Assembly (NCBI GenBank): GCA_001972305.1
Contig: BDDD01002916.1
Span: 1 to 64,000, forward strand
DNA length: 64,000 bases
Source of the DNA: Cephalotus follicularis
Taxonomy: Eukaryota > Streptophyta > Magnoliopsida > Oxalidales > Cephalotaceae
Direction: 5' to 3'
Shown here: in pieces, positions 1-12,287 of the stretch
Layout of the letters: each line of letters opens with the position of its first letter
How positions within the stretch are numbered: the stretch's first letter is position 1
Translations under genes and position numbers: made by a program
The notes under the pieces: generated by a model
Database searches by the model: none
Seen by the model: the letters and a program-made list of their open reading frames with translations, nothing else
What the model was told of the DNA's origin: nothing

Positions 1-109
1 AATGGTTTTAGACTTTGATATTCAACTTGTAATTCCTTGCACATCAAGTAACTTAGTTAGATGCAAATATGTTATCATCAAAACAAGGATTGAGACTTAA
101 TCGTCAACA

Positions 110-456
110 AGGAAAGTGAGAGAAATAAAGGAGAGAGAGACGTACGTGAGAGAGAAGTGGTTAGGGAGAGAGAGAGAGATAGTGAGAGATGGGAGAGAGA
201 GATAGAAAAGAGAGAAAACGAAAAGAAAAAGAAAAAGGGAAAATAAAAATAAAGAAAAGTAAAATTTATTTAAAAAGGTTTTATAATTTCTTTTACTCAC
301 ATATAACAATTATTCAACAGCCCAATGTTAGAAGCAACTTAGCCCAGTTAACAACAAAACCAAAAATGGTATTTCACATATCAAAATAAATAAACAGTCC
401 ACACGAAATAGCTTAAAAACCCCGAAAAATTTTATACAGAAAAACAGAGTATTACA
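110..456 (-). repeat. Truncated partner LTR (3' LTR) of the gag-only element
   Basis: The purine-rich stretch and the following text to ATTACA at 451-456 match 4640-5021 closely. Upstream of about 110 the match stops abruptly. Positions 1-109 are unrelated and end TCAACA, which could be the end of another inserted element, but that cannot be tested here. Confidence 0.8.
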
Positions 457-469
457 TCTCCACCCCCTT
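457..469 (-). other. Polypurine tract of the gag-only element
   Basis: The minus strand reads AAGGGGGTGGAGA directly against the LTR start TGTAATAC. It is the plus-strand primer in LTR elements and fixes the orientation. Confidence 0.85.
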
Positions 470-559
470 AAAAGAAGATTTCGTCCCGAAATCGAAAACA
501 ACTACAAATCTGGATCAAGCAACTGAGAAGGTACTCGAAGATACTAAACAAAAGACTTA

Positions 560-1821
560 GCTACCACAGAGCGACTTGACCCAGAATCAAATAAAACAAA
601 AAGCCTTACGATTATCAAAAAAAGAAAATTCCAAAACAGTATCTAGAGCATCTGCAGTCTGATGAGTCGCCATAGCAAACACTCTGCCTCCTATATTTTG
701 TTTCCCAGCCTCACTACCATTTCCTCTTCTAGCCTTAGCACGAGGGTCAGTACATTCTTTAGCAAAATGACCCACTTGACCACATACGAAACAAGCCCCA
801 ATAGCCTTATAACACAGTTGGCCCAGATGTTGCCTTCCACAGGTCTCACAACTGGCAACATGAATAAAATTGGGGTTACCCCCGTCTACCAGTCCGGAAC
901 CATGCCTCTGATCAGAACCCTGTTGTCGCTGCTGACCACCACGATCCTTGTTCCACTGACCACTCTGACCCTGATGATCATCTCTAGCTCGTTTCCTTCC
1001 TCCTTCATGTATGGCCGCCTAAAAATCCAGCCTTTCCATCTCAATGTTTTTGGCAGCATTGGTCATGTCTGACACATCTGCAAACTTTTCATTAATCAAC
1101 TTCCCCCTGAGCTGATAATGAAGCTTCCACTTGAACTTGTCCGCTTTCTCAGCTGCGGTCCCTGCCACATGTCCAGCAAAACCAGTCAATCTCGTAAACT
1201 GGGTTAGGAATTCTGTGACTGTCTCATCATCTTTCTGCCTGGTGGTCACAAACTCCCGAGCATACACCTATTTATCAGTAGTTGGGAAGTACTGTTTATA
1301 AAAGACCTCACAAAACCCAATCCACGATAAAGCAGTAATGAACTCTTCACCCTTTGCTATCCTCAGAGTCTTCCACCAACGTTGAGCATCCCCATCCAAC
1401 TTGTAGGCAGCCAGTTTCACTTTTATATAATCTCTACACCCTAGTACCTCAAAAATCTTCTCAATATGGGCTATCCAATATTCAGCATCCATAGGGGTCG
1501 GTGTTGAACTGAATGCCTGAGGCCTCTGTTTCTGAAATCTCTCTAACCAGATGTACACCAAAATATCAGGCTGATCCTCCGCTCTTTCATCCACCCGTGC
1601 ATTTACCCACACATTTTCCTCAACCACATTTCTTCACCGCTCTTGATCCAAATTCTGTTGTTGCATGGCTTGAACCACTTGGGTTACCACTTGAGGAAAA
1701 GCATGTGCAACAGCTTGCCTCACGAGCTCATCCAAAGTTGGCTCATTTCATACACCCTCTTGTGCGGCAGCTGGTTCAGCTTCCTCTCTGTCATTCCTTG
1801 GTCGTCCGCGTCCACCTCCAT
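560..1821 (-). pseudogene. Broken Ty3/gypsy gag with zinc knuckle and start of protease
   Basis: The frame starts with MSHGGGRGRPRND (ATG at 1821) and carries a Retrotrans_gag region: MDAEYWIAHIEKIFEVLG, then KLDGDAQRWWKTL, then EFLTQFTRLT. A CCHC zinc knuckle follows (CFVCGQVGHFAKEC, about 745-790). In another frame VLFDSGSSRS is the start of an aspartic protease with its D-S-G active site, and then the pol region is missing. In-frame stops interrupt gag at several places. One is a TAG between TDK and VYAREF near 1268, where related elements have Q. Gag packages the RNA in virus-like particles; this copy cannot make an intact protein. Confidence 0.85.
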
Positions 1822-1979
1822 GTGACATCTACGAACAATGAACCAGATCTAAATCGAATAGAAACAGAAAACTGACATAATGACATATCGAAAGGACTAT
1901 TAAGAACTAGCCCTAACCCAATTTGTACCCATCTCACATGTCAAACATCGATAGGTCTTCTAAGGAACGGAAACCTATT

Positions 1980-1990
1980 CTCTGATACCA
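1980..1990 (-). other. Primer binding site, initiator-Met tRNA type
   Basis: The minus strand reads TGGTATCAGAG four bases after the LTR end. This is the usual plant PBS complementary to the 3' end of initiator tRNA-Met. Confidence 0.85.
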
Positions 1991-1994
1991 TAAC

Positions 1995-4900
1995 TGTAAC
2001 ACCCACGTTCTGGGATCAGGATGTTACACAAAACTAACTTACCAAAATCATATCAACAAAGGATAAATCTTTATTCCAAAATATCAAAATGAGATAAACT
2101 ATCATTTATTAAGATCGTCAAAACCATAAAACCGAAACATTACGAAAAACTCAAAACCATAAATAATATTCATATTTAAAACTAAGCTCAAGTCTCAATA
2201 AATCTCTGAAGGTCCACAGATGACCACAATATTGAACTGAAATATAACTAATTAAACTGCTAACTAAAACTCTGACATTCGATGAATCACTCATCATACT
2301 TGCCCCTGATGTCCCTGACAACCTGCCGCATAGAAAACAAAAACACGGCTGAGCAAACCTCAGTACGGATATGAAATCAATAAAATAAATGATAAAACTT
2401 AAAATGGACAGATTGCCAAAATCCTTCGAAACAACGTATGCATATAGATTCAGAATATTTATAAAGCATATATGAATTTTTGAACATAATATACATATAG
2501 ATTCATAAACTTTCATAAGTTTCCATTCATATCAAATAATAAACTTTTCCAAACCAATGTTTCATACCGAGAGATGCACATACATAACTAACATACACAT
2601 ATGCAAGGGATTCTCGGGGATCCACATGCCTAAAGGAATGACATGTAAGGCACTACACAATCAATTCCCGATCATAACATAACATACATATATCCTAAGG
2701 ACGATCCATACACCTCTATCATACATATATCACACTAAGGTGAAAATCATAATCGGATCCAAATCCTCTCCATAGGATTATCAAAAAGAGACGTCGTGGA
2801 CTGATCACACTGTCACGGATAGTGTCATGCTCCTGTGCCAGGCCTGGAGCATGCCTATGGTACCCCCATAGGTGATTATATTCTCAGTATTCAACCATTT
2901 CAAAATAATGATGTACTCAAAAGTCATTTCAACGCATGCAGTTTTCATAACATAAACCAAAGTTTCTCATTCTTAAAATCGTTTATCAAACGATAACAAC
3001 TTATCAAATAGCAATTACATACTTGCTCAGTCAAACATACATATATATTCAAAATCATGCTCATTTAATCTTACAAAACAGTTCGAAAAGAGATGACAGT
3101 AAATGAAATTCATATTTTGTTCATAAACGTAAAATTGGATTTATAGTCTAATAAAATCAACAAAAGATATCGAAGACCGAAAAATCCGTACTTTATTCAT
3201 AAAAGCAAGACTGAATTTATTCCAATAAAACAAAAGGAAAATAATCCAAAAAACGAAGAATCCGTACATTATTCATAAAGTAAATCTAACTTTTTACTCT
3301 AATAAAATCAATATAAGAGTATCAAGGAACGAAACATTCATCCTTCATTCATAAAAATAAAACTGAATTTGTTTCAATAAAATCAGATGAAGATAGTCAA
3401 GAACGAAAGTATCCGTACCTTATGCAATCACCAAAAATAACCTTAGGAGTTGATCAATAGATTCCTAGATCGCACCTCGATTATTACAAATACCTAAAAG
3501 AAATAAAATTGTTTGTGAAAAGACTCGAAATTATTCACGTCATTAAATCAGAAAATTAATGGTATTTAAATCGGACCAATAACGCTCACTGCAAATAGAG
3601 TAGACGGATGCCAATTTAAAAAAGACGTCAGACTAAAAACTTAGACGCATTAAACCTTGATTTATCTAACGATGATACGTTAGACCATAGGCTCCCCTTT
3701 TTATTTGTTCTTCCCATACTCTAACAAAAAAAAAAGTTTTAAAGAGCAACGGCGTCGTTTTTTTTTTTACCAAAATTAAACAAAATCATCATTTCCTCCA
3801 TTTACACAACACTGCACACATCAACTGTGCACAACACTCACACTTCGACTCACACCTCGTCTGCTCACATTAACACAACAGACACACACTCTCTACACCC
3901 ACGCCAATACAGCACGCACAACACTGCACACACTAACTTTGCATTAAGGCCATAATACCTACGTTTTACCATGACAAAATAGAGTTTTAAACCTCCCAAA
4001 CAGAAGGTCATGAACCTTTCATCCCAACGTCCCAGATGTGCATGGGATATCAATAATGCTACACAACCATTATATAGCGCGTTCACCAGACTCACCCTCA
4101 ACCTATGGTTATGACGTCCGAAACAGAAAAAGGGGGTATAGGGAAACAAGAGAGATATACAGGTGGTTGTCATACTTAAAGGAGAGGGAAAACAGATTTT
4201 TAATAACCTGCAATTATGGCGGTTGATATCAAAACAACGAATCAACCCAGCGAAAAAAAAAAAGAGAACAGACCTGTAATGATGTAGAACTGCAAGCCGA
4301 ACCCAAGAAATCCCAAGACTTGCAGTGGTCAATTGGCTCCAAGCAAGAGAGAGACAAAGAAGCGAGAGAGATGAAAGGTTTAACAGCCTGCACATGTATA
4401 GCCTGGTTTATGGCACGGCAAAACAATCTCTAACCAAAACTTAGAGGAACAATCCTGAATGAAGTGGAAGCCGGGGAAGAAAACGCTAGAAATTTTCTGA
4501 GCTCAGCAACAATGGAGGCAAGAGCGAGAAAGACGAAGAAGTTAGACAGATAGAAGTGGCGGTTTTTCTTTTTAAAAGAAAACGAATACGGAGAGAGAGA
4601 TAGACGTGGGAGAGAAATAAGGAGAGAGATTAGGAAAGTGAGAGAAATAAAGGAGAGAGAGACGTACGTGGGAGAGAAGTGGTTAGGGAGAGAGAGAGAG
4701 AGATAGTGAGTGACGGGAGAGAGAGATAGAAAAGAGAGAAAAAGAAAAGAAAAAGGAAAAGGAAAAAGAAAGAAAAAGGAAAAAAGAAAAAGAGAAAAAG
4801 AGAAAAATAAAAATAAAGAAAAGTAAAATTTATTTTAAAAGGTTTTATAATTTCCTTTACTCACGTACTAACAATTTTTCAATGGCTCAAGGCTAGAAGC

Positions 4901-5021
4901 AACTTAGTCCAACCAAGAACAAAACCAAAAATGGTATTTCACATACCAAAATAAATAAACAGTCCACACGAAATAGCTTAAAAAGCTCAAAAAAATTTAT
5001 ACGGAAAAACGGGGTATTACA
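1995..5021 (-). repeat. Long terminal repeat (5' LTR of the gag-only element), 3027 bp
   Basis: The repeat begins TGTAACACCC at 1995 and ends GGGTATTACA at 5021, so it has TG...CA ends with short inverted TGTAA/TTACA tips. Its outer 380 bp is repeated at 110-456. The length is typical of Tekay/Del-type chromoviruses. Small open frames inside, such as the 176-codon one at 3865-4395 on the minus strand, resemble no known protein and are probably chance. Confidence 0.85.
4590..4810. repeat. GA/A-rich purine tract inside LTR
   Basis: Runs of gagagaga grade into aaagaaaaag on the plus strand. The shorter version at about 110-260 is the matching part of the other LTR. Both lie just inside the LTR start in the element's own direction. 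Confidence 0.8.
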
Positions 5022-5464
5022 ATATAGGACTAACAATCAAAGTCATGTAAAACCAGTTAAAACTCAAATACATATAGGACTAATTTCTTCTTATCAATGT
5101 CAGGAACATCACTCCATTCAGCCTTCTTCACAATCACCTTCATGGTACAAATAGTTAAATAAACATATATTCATAATAACCTTGAGAAGGACCACCAACT
5201 AAAGAAACTTGGTGGTGGAATGAGGTGGTCCAGTGCAGGTACCTGAAATTTCTTTATTCGTCCTCATTAGCCGATCATTAATTGCAACATGAAAACTGAT
5301 AGGTTATTTACTAATAAATCCAAAACCAAATCAAAACATGAAAAAAATCATAATAAATAGGTTCATATTTCATTAATAATACAATACCCACCTGAATTTC
5401 AGCTGACAATTCCGACTATCATGATGGGTTAGTTTCTTGTAACAACGGCACAACCTTGGTGGTT
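5022..5464. other. Intergenic stretch, nothing recognised
   Basis: AT-rich sequence between the LTR end and the FAR1-type pseudogene. No coding similarity was seen. It may include 3' flank of that pseudogene. Confidence 0.5.
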
Positions 5465-7526
5465 TCAAAATTGTCTCAATAGTCTTTTCTTTTTATACCC
5501 TTTTAAATGTTTATCACTGCCCTTTGCCTGGCTTATTTCCAAGGGATGAATTTCGATGCTAGATGGCAATGATACTGACCTGGTTCTAAACTCCATACTA
5601 TAACCACAAGCCTTTTGAATTTCTTTGCGAGCATCGGACAACTTCTCACCCATTTCTTCTAATTCTTCAGAATCTTTTATCATAGTTAAAATAGCATGGA
5701 AATCATTGGTCATGCGCATAATAGTCAAGTTTTGTTTTTTTTTTCATACTTTCCTCCTAGTTCGACAATGGCATCGTCGACAACCACGTCACTTGTCGCT
5801 GATATAGTCCATCTTTTAAGGATATATTGAGGCGGTAGGGTTGTCAAAAATTCATTCTTTAGAACAATAAGGATATGCCTACATGGGATTCCCACACACT
5901 CAAACTTCTTACAACCACAAATAGCCAATTCATCATGTCCACGGTACTTGACTTCAAATGCCCTTTCTTTGTCAATTCCACAAAATTGTTTTACCATGTA
6001 GATGCGACGGTGTCCATCAAGATGAAGAATATTTGTGGCATAATTCAAGCTTCGATGAAGTTCATCTTGGAAAACACTAAACTTTGCTCTCGTGTATATA
6101 GTTGACATCTGAATCTCCATTTCATAATTGGTTGACATTTGTGACTTAATATGTAGATTTTCATGTTCGGCCGCCAATAGATTGTGTCGTTGTTTCTTTA
6201 TTGCTCTATCAAAACGAAGTACAAACTGTTATCGGGTATTCTTGTTGTTTACAAACTTATCAATAAATGCATTCATGCTTTCAGCACATTGAGTAGTCTA
6301 AATTCAAGTTGTGAAAATATTTTGATAAATAGCGTAGGACGGTATCCAACTCTGACGAATTTTAAAAATTACATTAAGACACTCAATGTCTTTGAGATTA
6401 TTCTTCGAGATGACTTTATCTCATTCATTCTCGAACTCTGCAGGAGTCTTAGAGTCCCAAACGCATCGTAAAAAAGGATAACTGAACTCTTTTCTATAGG
6501 CTATTGCACCCAATTTTTCATTGAGTTTTTTAAGAATATGCTACATGCATAACTGATGATGAGCTGAAGGGAACACATTATCAATTGCAGAAGCCATAGC
6601 TGCATCTTGATCAATGATTACTACAGCAGGTGAATGTATAGACATTGCTCTTTGCCATGCTTCAAATAAACACACAAAGGAGGGAATCATCTCATATTTA
6701 ATAAAACCTGCACCAAAATTGACAGACTACCCATGGTGATTTATTCCCGTGAAAGGAGCAAAAATCATTGAATATTGGTTTGTATTGTAAGTGGTGTCAA
6801 ACACCAAAACATTTCCAAAATGATGCCATGATTTTCTTGCAAGACCATCCACCTAGAACATGTGTGTCAACCATTTATTATCATCAACTTTGAATCCATA
6901 ATAAAAAGATGGGTTCTCTGCCTTTTACCTCTCAAATTGTTCGAGCGAGAAGTGCGCGTCATAATCCCTCTGTTCATCTCTATCTTTTTGCCAATCATTT
7001 CTAAGATCACGCTCAGAACATCCAATGTCACTATAGTCCCCATGAGTTATCTCTAACACTGACATAACTTGTGATGTTCTTAACTTTACCTCCCTAAATG
7101 TATTCATCAGATTTCTGTGTGCATCGGTAACTTTTCTATTCCGGACTAAAAAATGCCTTTTTGTTGGTGTCACAAAAGCATAACTATCCCTTTCCTCAAA
7201 CTTCTTTACAAACCATTTTCCATCATCATTCTTCTGTAACTTCATACACGCCATACAATCTTCTTTGATTATTGCTCTTTTTCTTTGTGGTTGTCCATCT
7301 TGACGAGGGGATTTTGTTCCCGGCAACCCTTATTTTGAACATACTAAGATTTGATAATTTTATCCCTTGTTTCTTTGTCTAGTCTCGTCGTATGCCTACG
7401 AACAACAAACCCCATTTCTTTGGCATATTTTTTGTAGAACATTTCCCCTTCTTCAAACGAATTAAACGTCATCCCAACTTTCGGTTTTAGAATGTCCTTG
7501 TCTTGAGACCCATTAGGTGTATTCAT
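5465..7526 (-). pseudogene. FAR1/FHY3-related (MULE transposase-derived) pseudogene
   Basis: Fragments in order match a FAR1-RELATED SEQUENCE protein. The N-terminal FAR1 DNA-binding zinc finger region (VGMTFNSFEEGEMFYKKYA, 7344-7526) comes first. The rest of that domain (to about 6925) follows. Next is the MULE transposase core (VLVFDTTYNTNQYSMIFAPF; later VVIIDQDAAM with the acidic residues). A SWIM zinc finger comes last (CGCKKFECVGIPCRHIL, about 5845-5900). Reading is broken by stops and frameshifts. TAG replaces W in MF-VDG near 6855, Q in NHHG-SVNFG near 6730 and W in LCM-HIL near 6540, and frames change near 7335 and between 6180 and 6440. Intact family members are nuclear transcription factors in light signalling. 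This copy looks dead and may be a decayed FAR1-like MULE rather than a host gene. Confidence 0.85.
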
Positions 7527-8749
7527 TTTTTAGGATGAACAATTTTTACTTTCCATTTCGCCTATGATAATATTCATTTTGTTATGACAAAATTGAGCAA
7601 TTGTAAAATCTATTTTAAATACAATTACACAAGAAAATTACAAGAATGAGTGAAGAGGGGACAGTATTGGCAGGAATGAGCTGTCAGTCTCTGTAAAGTT
7701 ATTCTTTGCAGCCAAATATGGTTATTATAGTATGAATTGGTTTATATTCATTAAGGTTGTGAATAGGTTGAAATCCTTACATTTGGACCACATCTTCACT
7801 AATAAAATTCTAATCTTAGCATGTACAACTAATAGTGATCCAATCATATATGGTGCAATTGAAATTCATAAAGTGCAAGACTACAAATACGGAAATTTCA
7901 AATTACTGCGATGTCTCTTGCAGCTCAATCCAAAAACAAACAAGAAAATAAGTTAATGAACAACAAGATCAGATTGAGACAAGACATACTTAGCAAATTC
8001 CTGAATACATTATAAGGAAGATACACATCACCAAACATGGAAAAAGCACTATAAAGATTTGTGTTAGAGTACACCTTAGTATTAGGATTGAAAAATAACA
8101 AGTTGAACTCTTGCATTCAAACAAAAAATCTCTACTAGGCTGAAGAATCAAGAAAGACCTGTAAATGAATTTGTTATTGCAAGTACTGTCCATATATGTT
8201 TCTAGCCTAATGCACATTCAAGAATCCTTGCAAATAGTTTTACATAATGATACTTGGTACTCGGAAAATATAAAACCAAATCTTAAACACTGAATACACA
8301 AAAGTAATCATCAAATTCCATTCCTTATCATTTGAGAGCATCAAAATCCTTTCTTTAACTTCATTAAAAAGAAGAGATTTATTGGCAATGCCTCAACTAA
8401 CATTTAGGTTTATCTTATGCAACTGAAAAGACACATGGCTTGTTCAGATGAAACCCATAATTTCTAATTCAAGTCTCCTACTCCATATTGTAGAATTAAA
8501 AAGACAATATTTAGCTTCTTTGAAATACTAATAAAGAAAATCGATTTGATCACTGAAACTAAGAAATTCCACCCTCTTGAATAAAAGCATAAGCAATTCA
8601 AAATGCAAATTAATCTCTAGGATTAAGAAAGTGTTTGGAGGCATTAGAACATTATCTATAAAAGAAAAGAAGATACTATATTCTCAAGTAAGAAATGAAG
8701 TCCCAAAAATAGAAAATGGGTGTTAGGTAAAAAGATGTTACTATAATGG
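7527..8749. other. AT-rich intergenic stretch, nothing recognised
   Basis: No frame shows similarity that I recognise and no terminal repeats were seen. It may contain upstream sequence of the FAR1-type pseudogene. Confidence 0.5.
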
Positions 8750-8852
8750 ATGGATCGAAAGTCAAGACAAGGCAAGGCTCTACTGATCCTCCTCCGCGAT
8801 TCTGGTTCTGCTGATGTATTTCTTCATGGGGTTGCTGAATCATTCTTAGGTA

Positions 8853-8893
<41 letters not shown>
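8853..8893. repeat. CT microsatellite running into a short TA tract
   Basis: About 15 ct units are followed by tatatata. The surrounding 91-codon open frame depends on the repeat and is not believed to be a gene. Confidence 0.9.
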
Positions 8894-9339
8894 TGCTTTT
8901 CCTTCTTTAATTATACTGACCCGAAATCCGCCAGCTTGACCCGACCCCGAGAATCGAACATGACATTTTCCAACTTATGTCACGGTGGTGGGCCCCTCTC
9001 TTCACTTGTGCCTAGTGCAAGGTAGCATTACACTTGTCTTTTGACCAATTTTTATTTTTTAACTTTTGTATAATCATTTTTTTTTATCCGTAAAGAGTTA
9101 CAAAACACACAGCGAAGATATTTTTGAGATCTTTACAATAATCTTCATGCCAAGATCACATGCTCTGGCTTCATGCCAAGACTTCGCGCACCAGCCTAAA
9201 GCCCTTGCGTCGCACCAAGGTTGTGCTAGCATGTCGTATACCGGGTTTGTTACTCGGATACTGCTATGAGAGTCACCAATTTTAAATGTGTTTGGATTTT
9301 TATTCATAAGTCATCCAATGAGTCTAATCTAATGATTTT

Positions 9340-9990
9340 TGGGCACCTTACATCGTGGACGTATTTGTTTTCGTAAGTTCATATGCCTTTGTAGACATTG
9401 AAGGCCCGTTAGGAGAGGTGAGAACCTTGCATGAGAAAGCCTTTTTTCTGAAGTCCTTTTTGGGTTTATGGAAATATTATGCTTTGTGAGGCAAAGTGAA
9501 GACTTTACTTGTAAGGGCTTATCTTCCGAAGGATTCATAGGCTTTCATAAATGTGTTGCCTTGTAGAAAGGTGATAACCTTGCCTATAAGAGCTTGTAAT
9601 TCCTTGTGAGGCAAAGTCAAGACTTTGCTCGTATGAGCTTATGTAATGCCTTGTGAGGCAAAGTGAAAACTTTACTAGTAAGGGCTTATCTTTCGAAGGT
9701 TTCGTATGCCTTCGGAAAGGTGTTTCGTTGTGGGAAGGCGAGAACATTGCTTGTAAGTGCTTATGTAATACCTTATAAGGAAAAGTGAAGACTTTTCTCT
9801 TAAGAGCTTATGTTCTGAGGTTTCGAAAGCCTTCGAAAATATGTTGCCTAAGAAGGTGAGAACCTTGCTTGTAAGGGCTTGTAATGCCTTGTGAGGTAAA
9901 GTAAAGACTTTGCTCGTAAGGGATTATGCTCCGAAGTTTTTCGTAGGCCTTTGGAAATGTGTTGTCTTGTAGAAAAGTGAGAACCTTGTT
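9340..9990. repeat. Degenerate tandem repeat, about 120-bp two-module unit
   Basis: Two modules alternate roughly four to five times. One is built around gccttgtgaggcaaagtgaa with gactttgctcgtaagggctt. The other runs through ttccgaaggtttcgtaggcc and gaaaggtgagaaccttgctt. Copies differ by 10-20 percent and by small indels. The open frames on the minus strand here are repeat shadows. It could be part of an LTR, since such modules occur in plant LTRs, but no LTR ends were found. Confidence 0.8.
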
Positions 9991-9999
9991 TAACGCCCT

Positions 10000-10989
10000 G
10001 AGCCCGAAAGGCAAGCTAGAGTCATCACCTAATGTCCTATTAGTTCACTTAGTCCAATGTTGGGTGCCAGATAAGTAAATCTAAATGCGAAAATATTTAA
10101 AACTTTAGCAATCAATTCTAATATCCATTCAAATCCTTAAGCCCTTAACATGCATATACATTCAATCTCAATAAGCTTATACAATCATTATTCCTAAATC
10201 ATTTCATACATCTCATAACAATCCATACAAATCTATAAAAAAAAAAAATATAAAAAAAAAAAAAAAAAAAAATAAAAACACTCCTCTTTGCTTTCCTTTC
10301 CAAGGAACAGCTGTCCAATCATTTGTCGCTACTCTCGGCTCCTTTACCTTATATCCATATACAATAATCACATCTCGAATGATGGGTTAGCCATACGATC
10401 AAGCACAAATAACCTCATGCATAATGGAATGAATGAACAATTATAATGCATGTCATGAATGAATAGATATTACAGTCATATTATGATGCGTGAATATAGA
10501 ATGTTGTTAACCATTCATATACTCCTGTCTCATACTGGCGTATACAAGTAGTTAACCAGAGCATGCAATCCTTGTTCTTACATCTATCAGACAATCAATG
10601 TCACACCATAGCATACGCCACGTAATAACCTATAGAGCTATTGACCTCCCTTACAAAGTCTTAATCTAAACCCCTAGGAAGTAACGCCCCTAAAGATAGG
10701 TTTAGATATCTTATCGCCTATGAGTTAGACCCATAGGAGCTCAACTAAGACTAGCCTTCCTAGTTGCCAATGAGTTAGATCCATAAGAGCTCAACTAGGT
10801 CTAGTTATCGGTGAGTTAGACACGTAGGAGCTCAACTAACGTACATGTACCTTAAGTTATCTAATGATCTAGTCGCCTATAAGTTCAACCTATAAGAGCT
10901 CGACTAAATAACCTAGTTGCAGGTGAATTAGACCCACAGGAGCTCAACTAGCATTAGAGTCCTTCAAGTAAAAATTATGAGATGGGATA
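10000..10989. repeat. Probable decayed LTR-like sequence with five short hairpin repeats
   Basis: Between about 10715 and 10955 a unit close to gagttagacccataggagct followed by caacta recurs five times. Most copies are preceded by tagttgcc or a relative, so TAGTTG and CAACTA can pair across each unit. An A-rich run (about 10237-10275) lies upstream. No coding similarity was seen. Confidence 0.55.
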
Positions 10990-12287
10990 AACATACAATT
11001 ATCACTTGATCACCTTAACTTCTATTCCTTGCCCTATAACCCATCAATTCATTTCCTTTTTCTTTTATTAGTCTTGTAGAAAATATTTCCATTTCCCTAA
11101 GAAAATAATCCTTTAAAGGCAATGATCGATCCACGTTCAAAACCTTGAAAAACTATCTTTGAAAATATGCACTGGCTTAAGGAAATTCCCGAAAGAAGTA
11201 TGTTTGAAGAAAACGATCACTTTATGACTCACGTTAGAAAACCATTGTTTTTTTAATTCAAATTTCTTTCTTTAACGCATTGTTTGGATAGAGTGATTCA
11301 AGCGAAAAATTAAAAAATAATAATAATATAATTATTTCTCTTCATTCTTATTTAGATGGTTTTTAAAGAAGAAAATAGAAAGAATTGAAAAGATAATTTA
11401 TGTCGTCTTTCCATTTTTTATTCTCCCTCTAAAAGTGAGATGAAAAAGAGATAAAAACAAATTAATAATTAATAAAAATTTTAATATATCTAAATAACTC
11501 TTACTTCATTTTAATATTCTAAAATTATCATATCTATTTTAAACAATAAAAAATAAAAAACATATTATAATAAAGACATAATAATACAATAAGTTTATAA
11601 ATTATCATTTTTTTTCTTTTTTTTCTATCTTAACAAACACAAATTACAATATTCATTTTTTTTTCTAGTACCACCCAAACAAAAAATAAAATATTTTTGA
11701 TCTTTTTTTTACCTTTCTTTTATTTAATTAATGTTTTTATCATATCTTTCCTTTTTTCTCAAAAACTCTTAAACAAGCCATAAACCTTGATTCAAAGAGA
11801 GGAGAGCAATATCCATTGTACCTTCTTGAAATTATACTAATTCACCCTTCGTTACTTCATCAGGACCATAAATACTCAATATCATTGACTACTTTAAGTA
11901 CAGCACCGGTATTTATACTACATACTTCTCTATCATATTGCACAATATGTTCACTGATAATATTACAGTTCTTCGGCTTGAATGGTTACAAAAGGTATTG
12001 CTCTCCTCTCTTATATTGCTCAATATGTTCACAAATAATACAACACTGGCTTGAATGGTTACACCAGGTATATGCAACCTACAGTAAAAAGACTATGTAA
12101 TACACCTGGTTAATTTTGCTATCAGACCTCAAGTCCTGGCACTAGGGGCATGTGTCACAGTGTACAAGACAATGGAAAAAAAGTTCAAATTTACTACTTC
12201 ACAAATGCATGCACAAACTAAATGTAGTCAAGACAGATGCACAACGTTTAATCTCAGTGAGGTGGTATTAGTTTAATGTAGCAGAAC
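10990..12287. other. AT-rich sequence downstream of GCP2, with one imperfect direct repeat
   Basis: 11935-11997 and 12018-12066 are imperfect copies of a unit reading atattgcacaatatgttcac ... ggcttgaatggttac. The part nearest 12287 is probably GCP2 3' UTR. No other gene is supported. Confidence 0.5.

Larger units (their letters stand above)
110..5021 (-). mobile_element. Internally deleted Ty3/gypsy chromovirus-like element (gag plus start of protease only)
   Basis: On the minus strand the order is LTR (5021 to 1995), PBS, gag, the first part of protease, a short pol tail, PPT, then the second LTR (456 to 110). The interior is only about 1.5 kb. RT, RNase H and integrase are absent, so the element could move only with proteins from another copy. 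Just before the PPT a frame reads DFGTKSSFKG, like the end of Tekay/Del-type pol, which suggests a deletion from protease to the pol end. The copy at the left edge loses similarity to the other LTR at about 110, so it is truncated or interrupted there. No target-site duplication could be tested because the left outer end is missing. Confidence 0.85.

Noticed and set aside
662-1875. Open frames on the plus strand across gag
   Set aside because: They are shadows of the gag reading frame on the minus strand.
3865-4395. 176-codon open frame on the minus strand inside the LTR
   Set aside because: No recognisable protein; composition follows the LTR; other LTR copy lacks this part so it cannot be supported by conservation.
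8750-9025. 91-codon plus frame spanning the CT repeat
   Set aside because: It translates the microsatellite and has no similarity on either side.
9340-10955. CRISPR-like array
   Set aside because: Repeats are long, degenerate and without regular unique spacers, in a eukaryotic genome.
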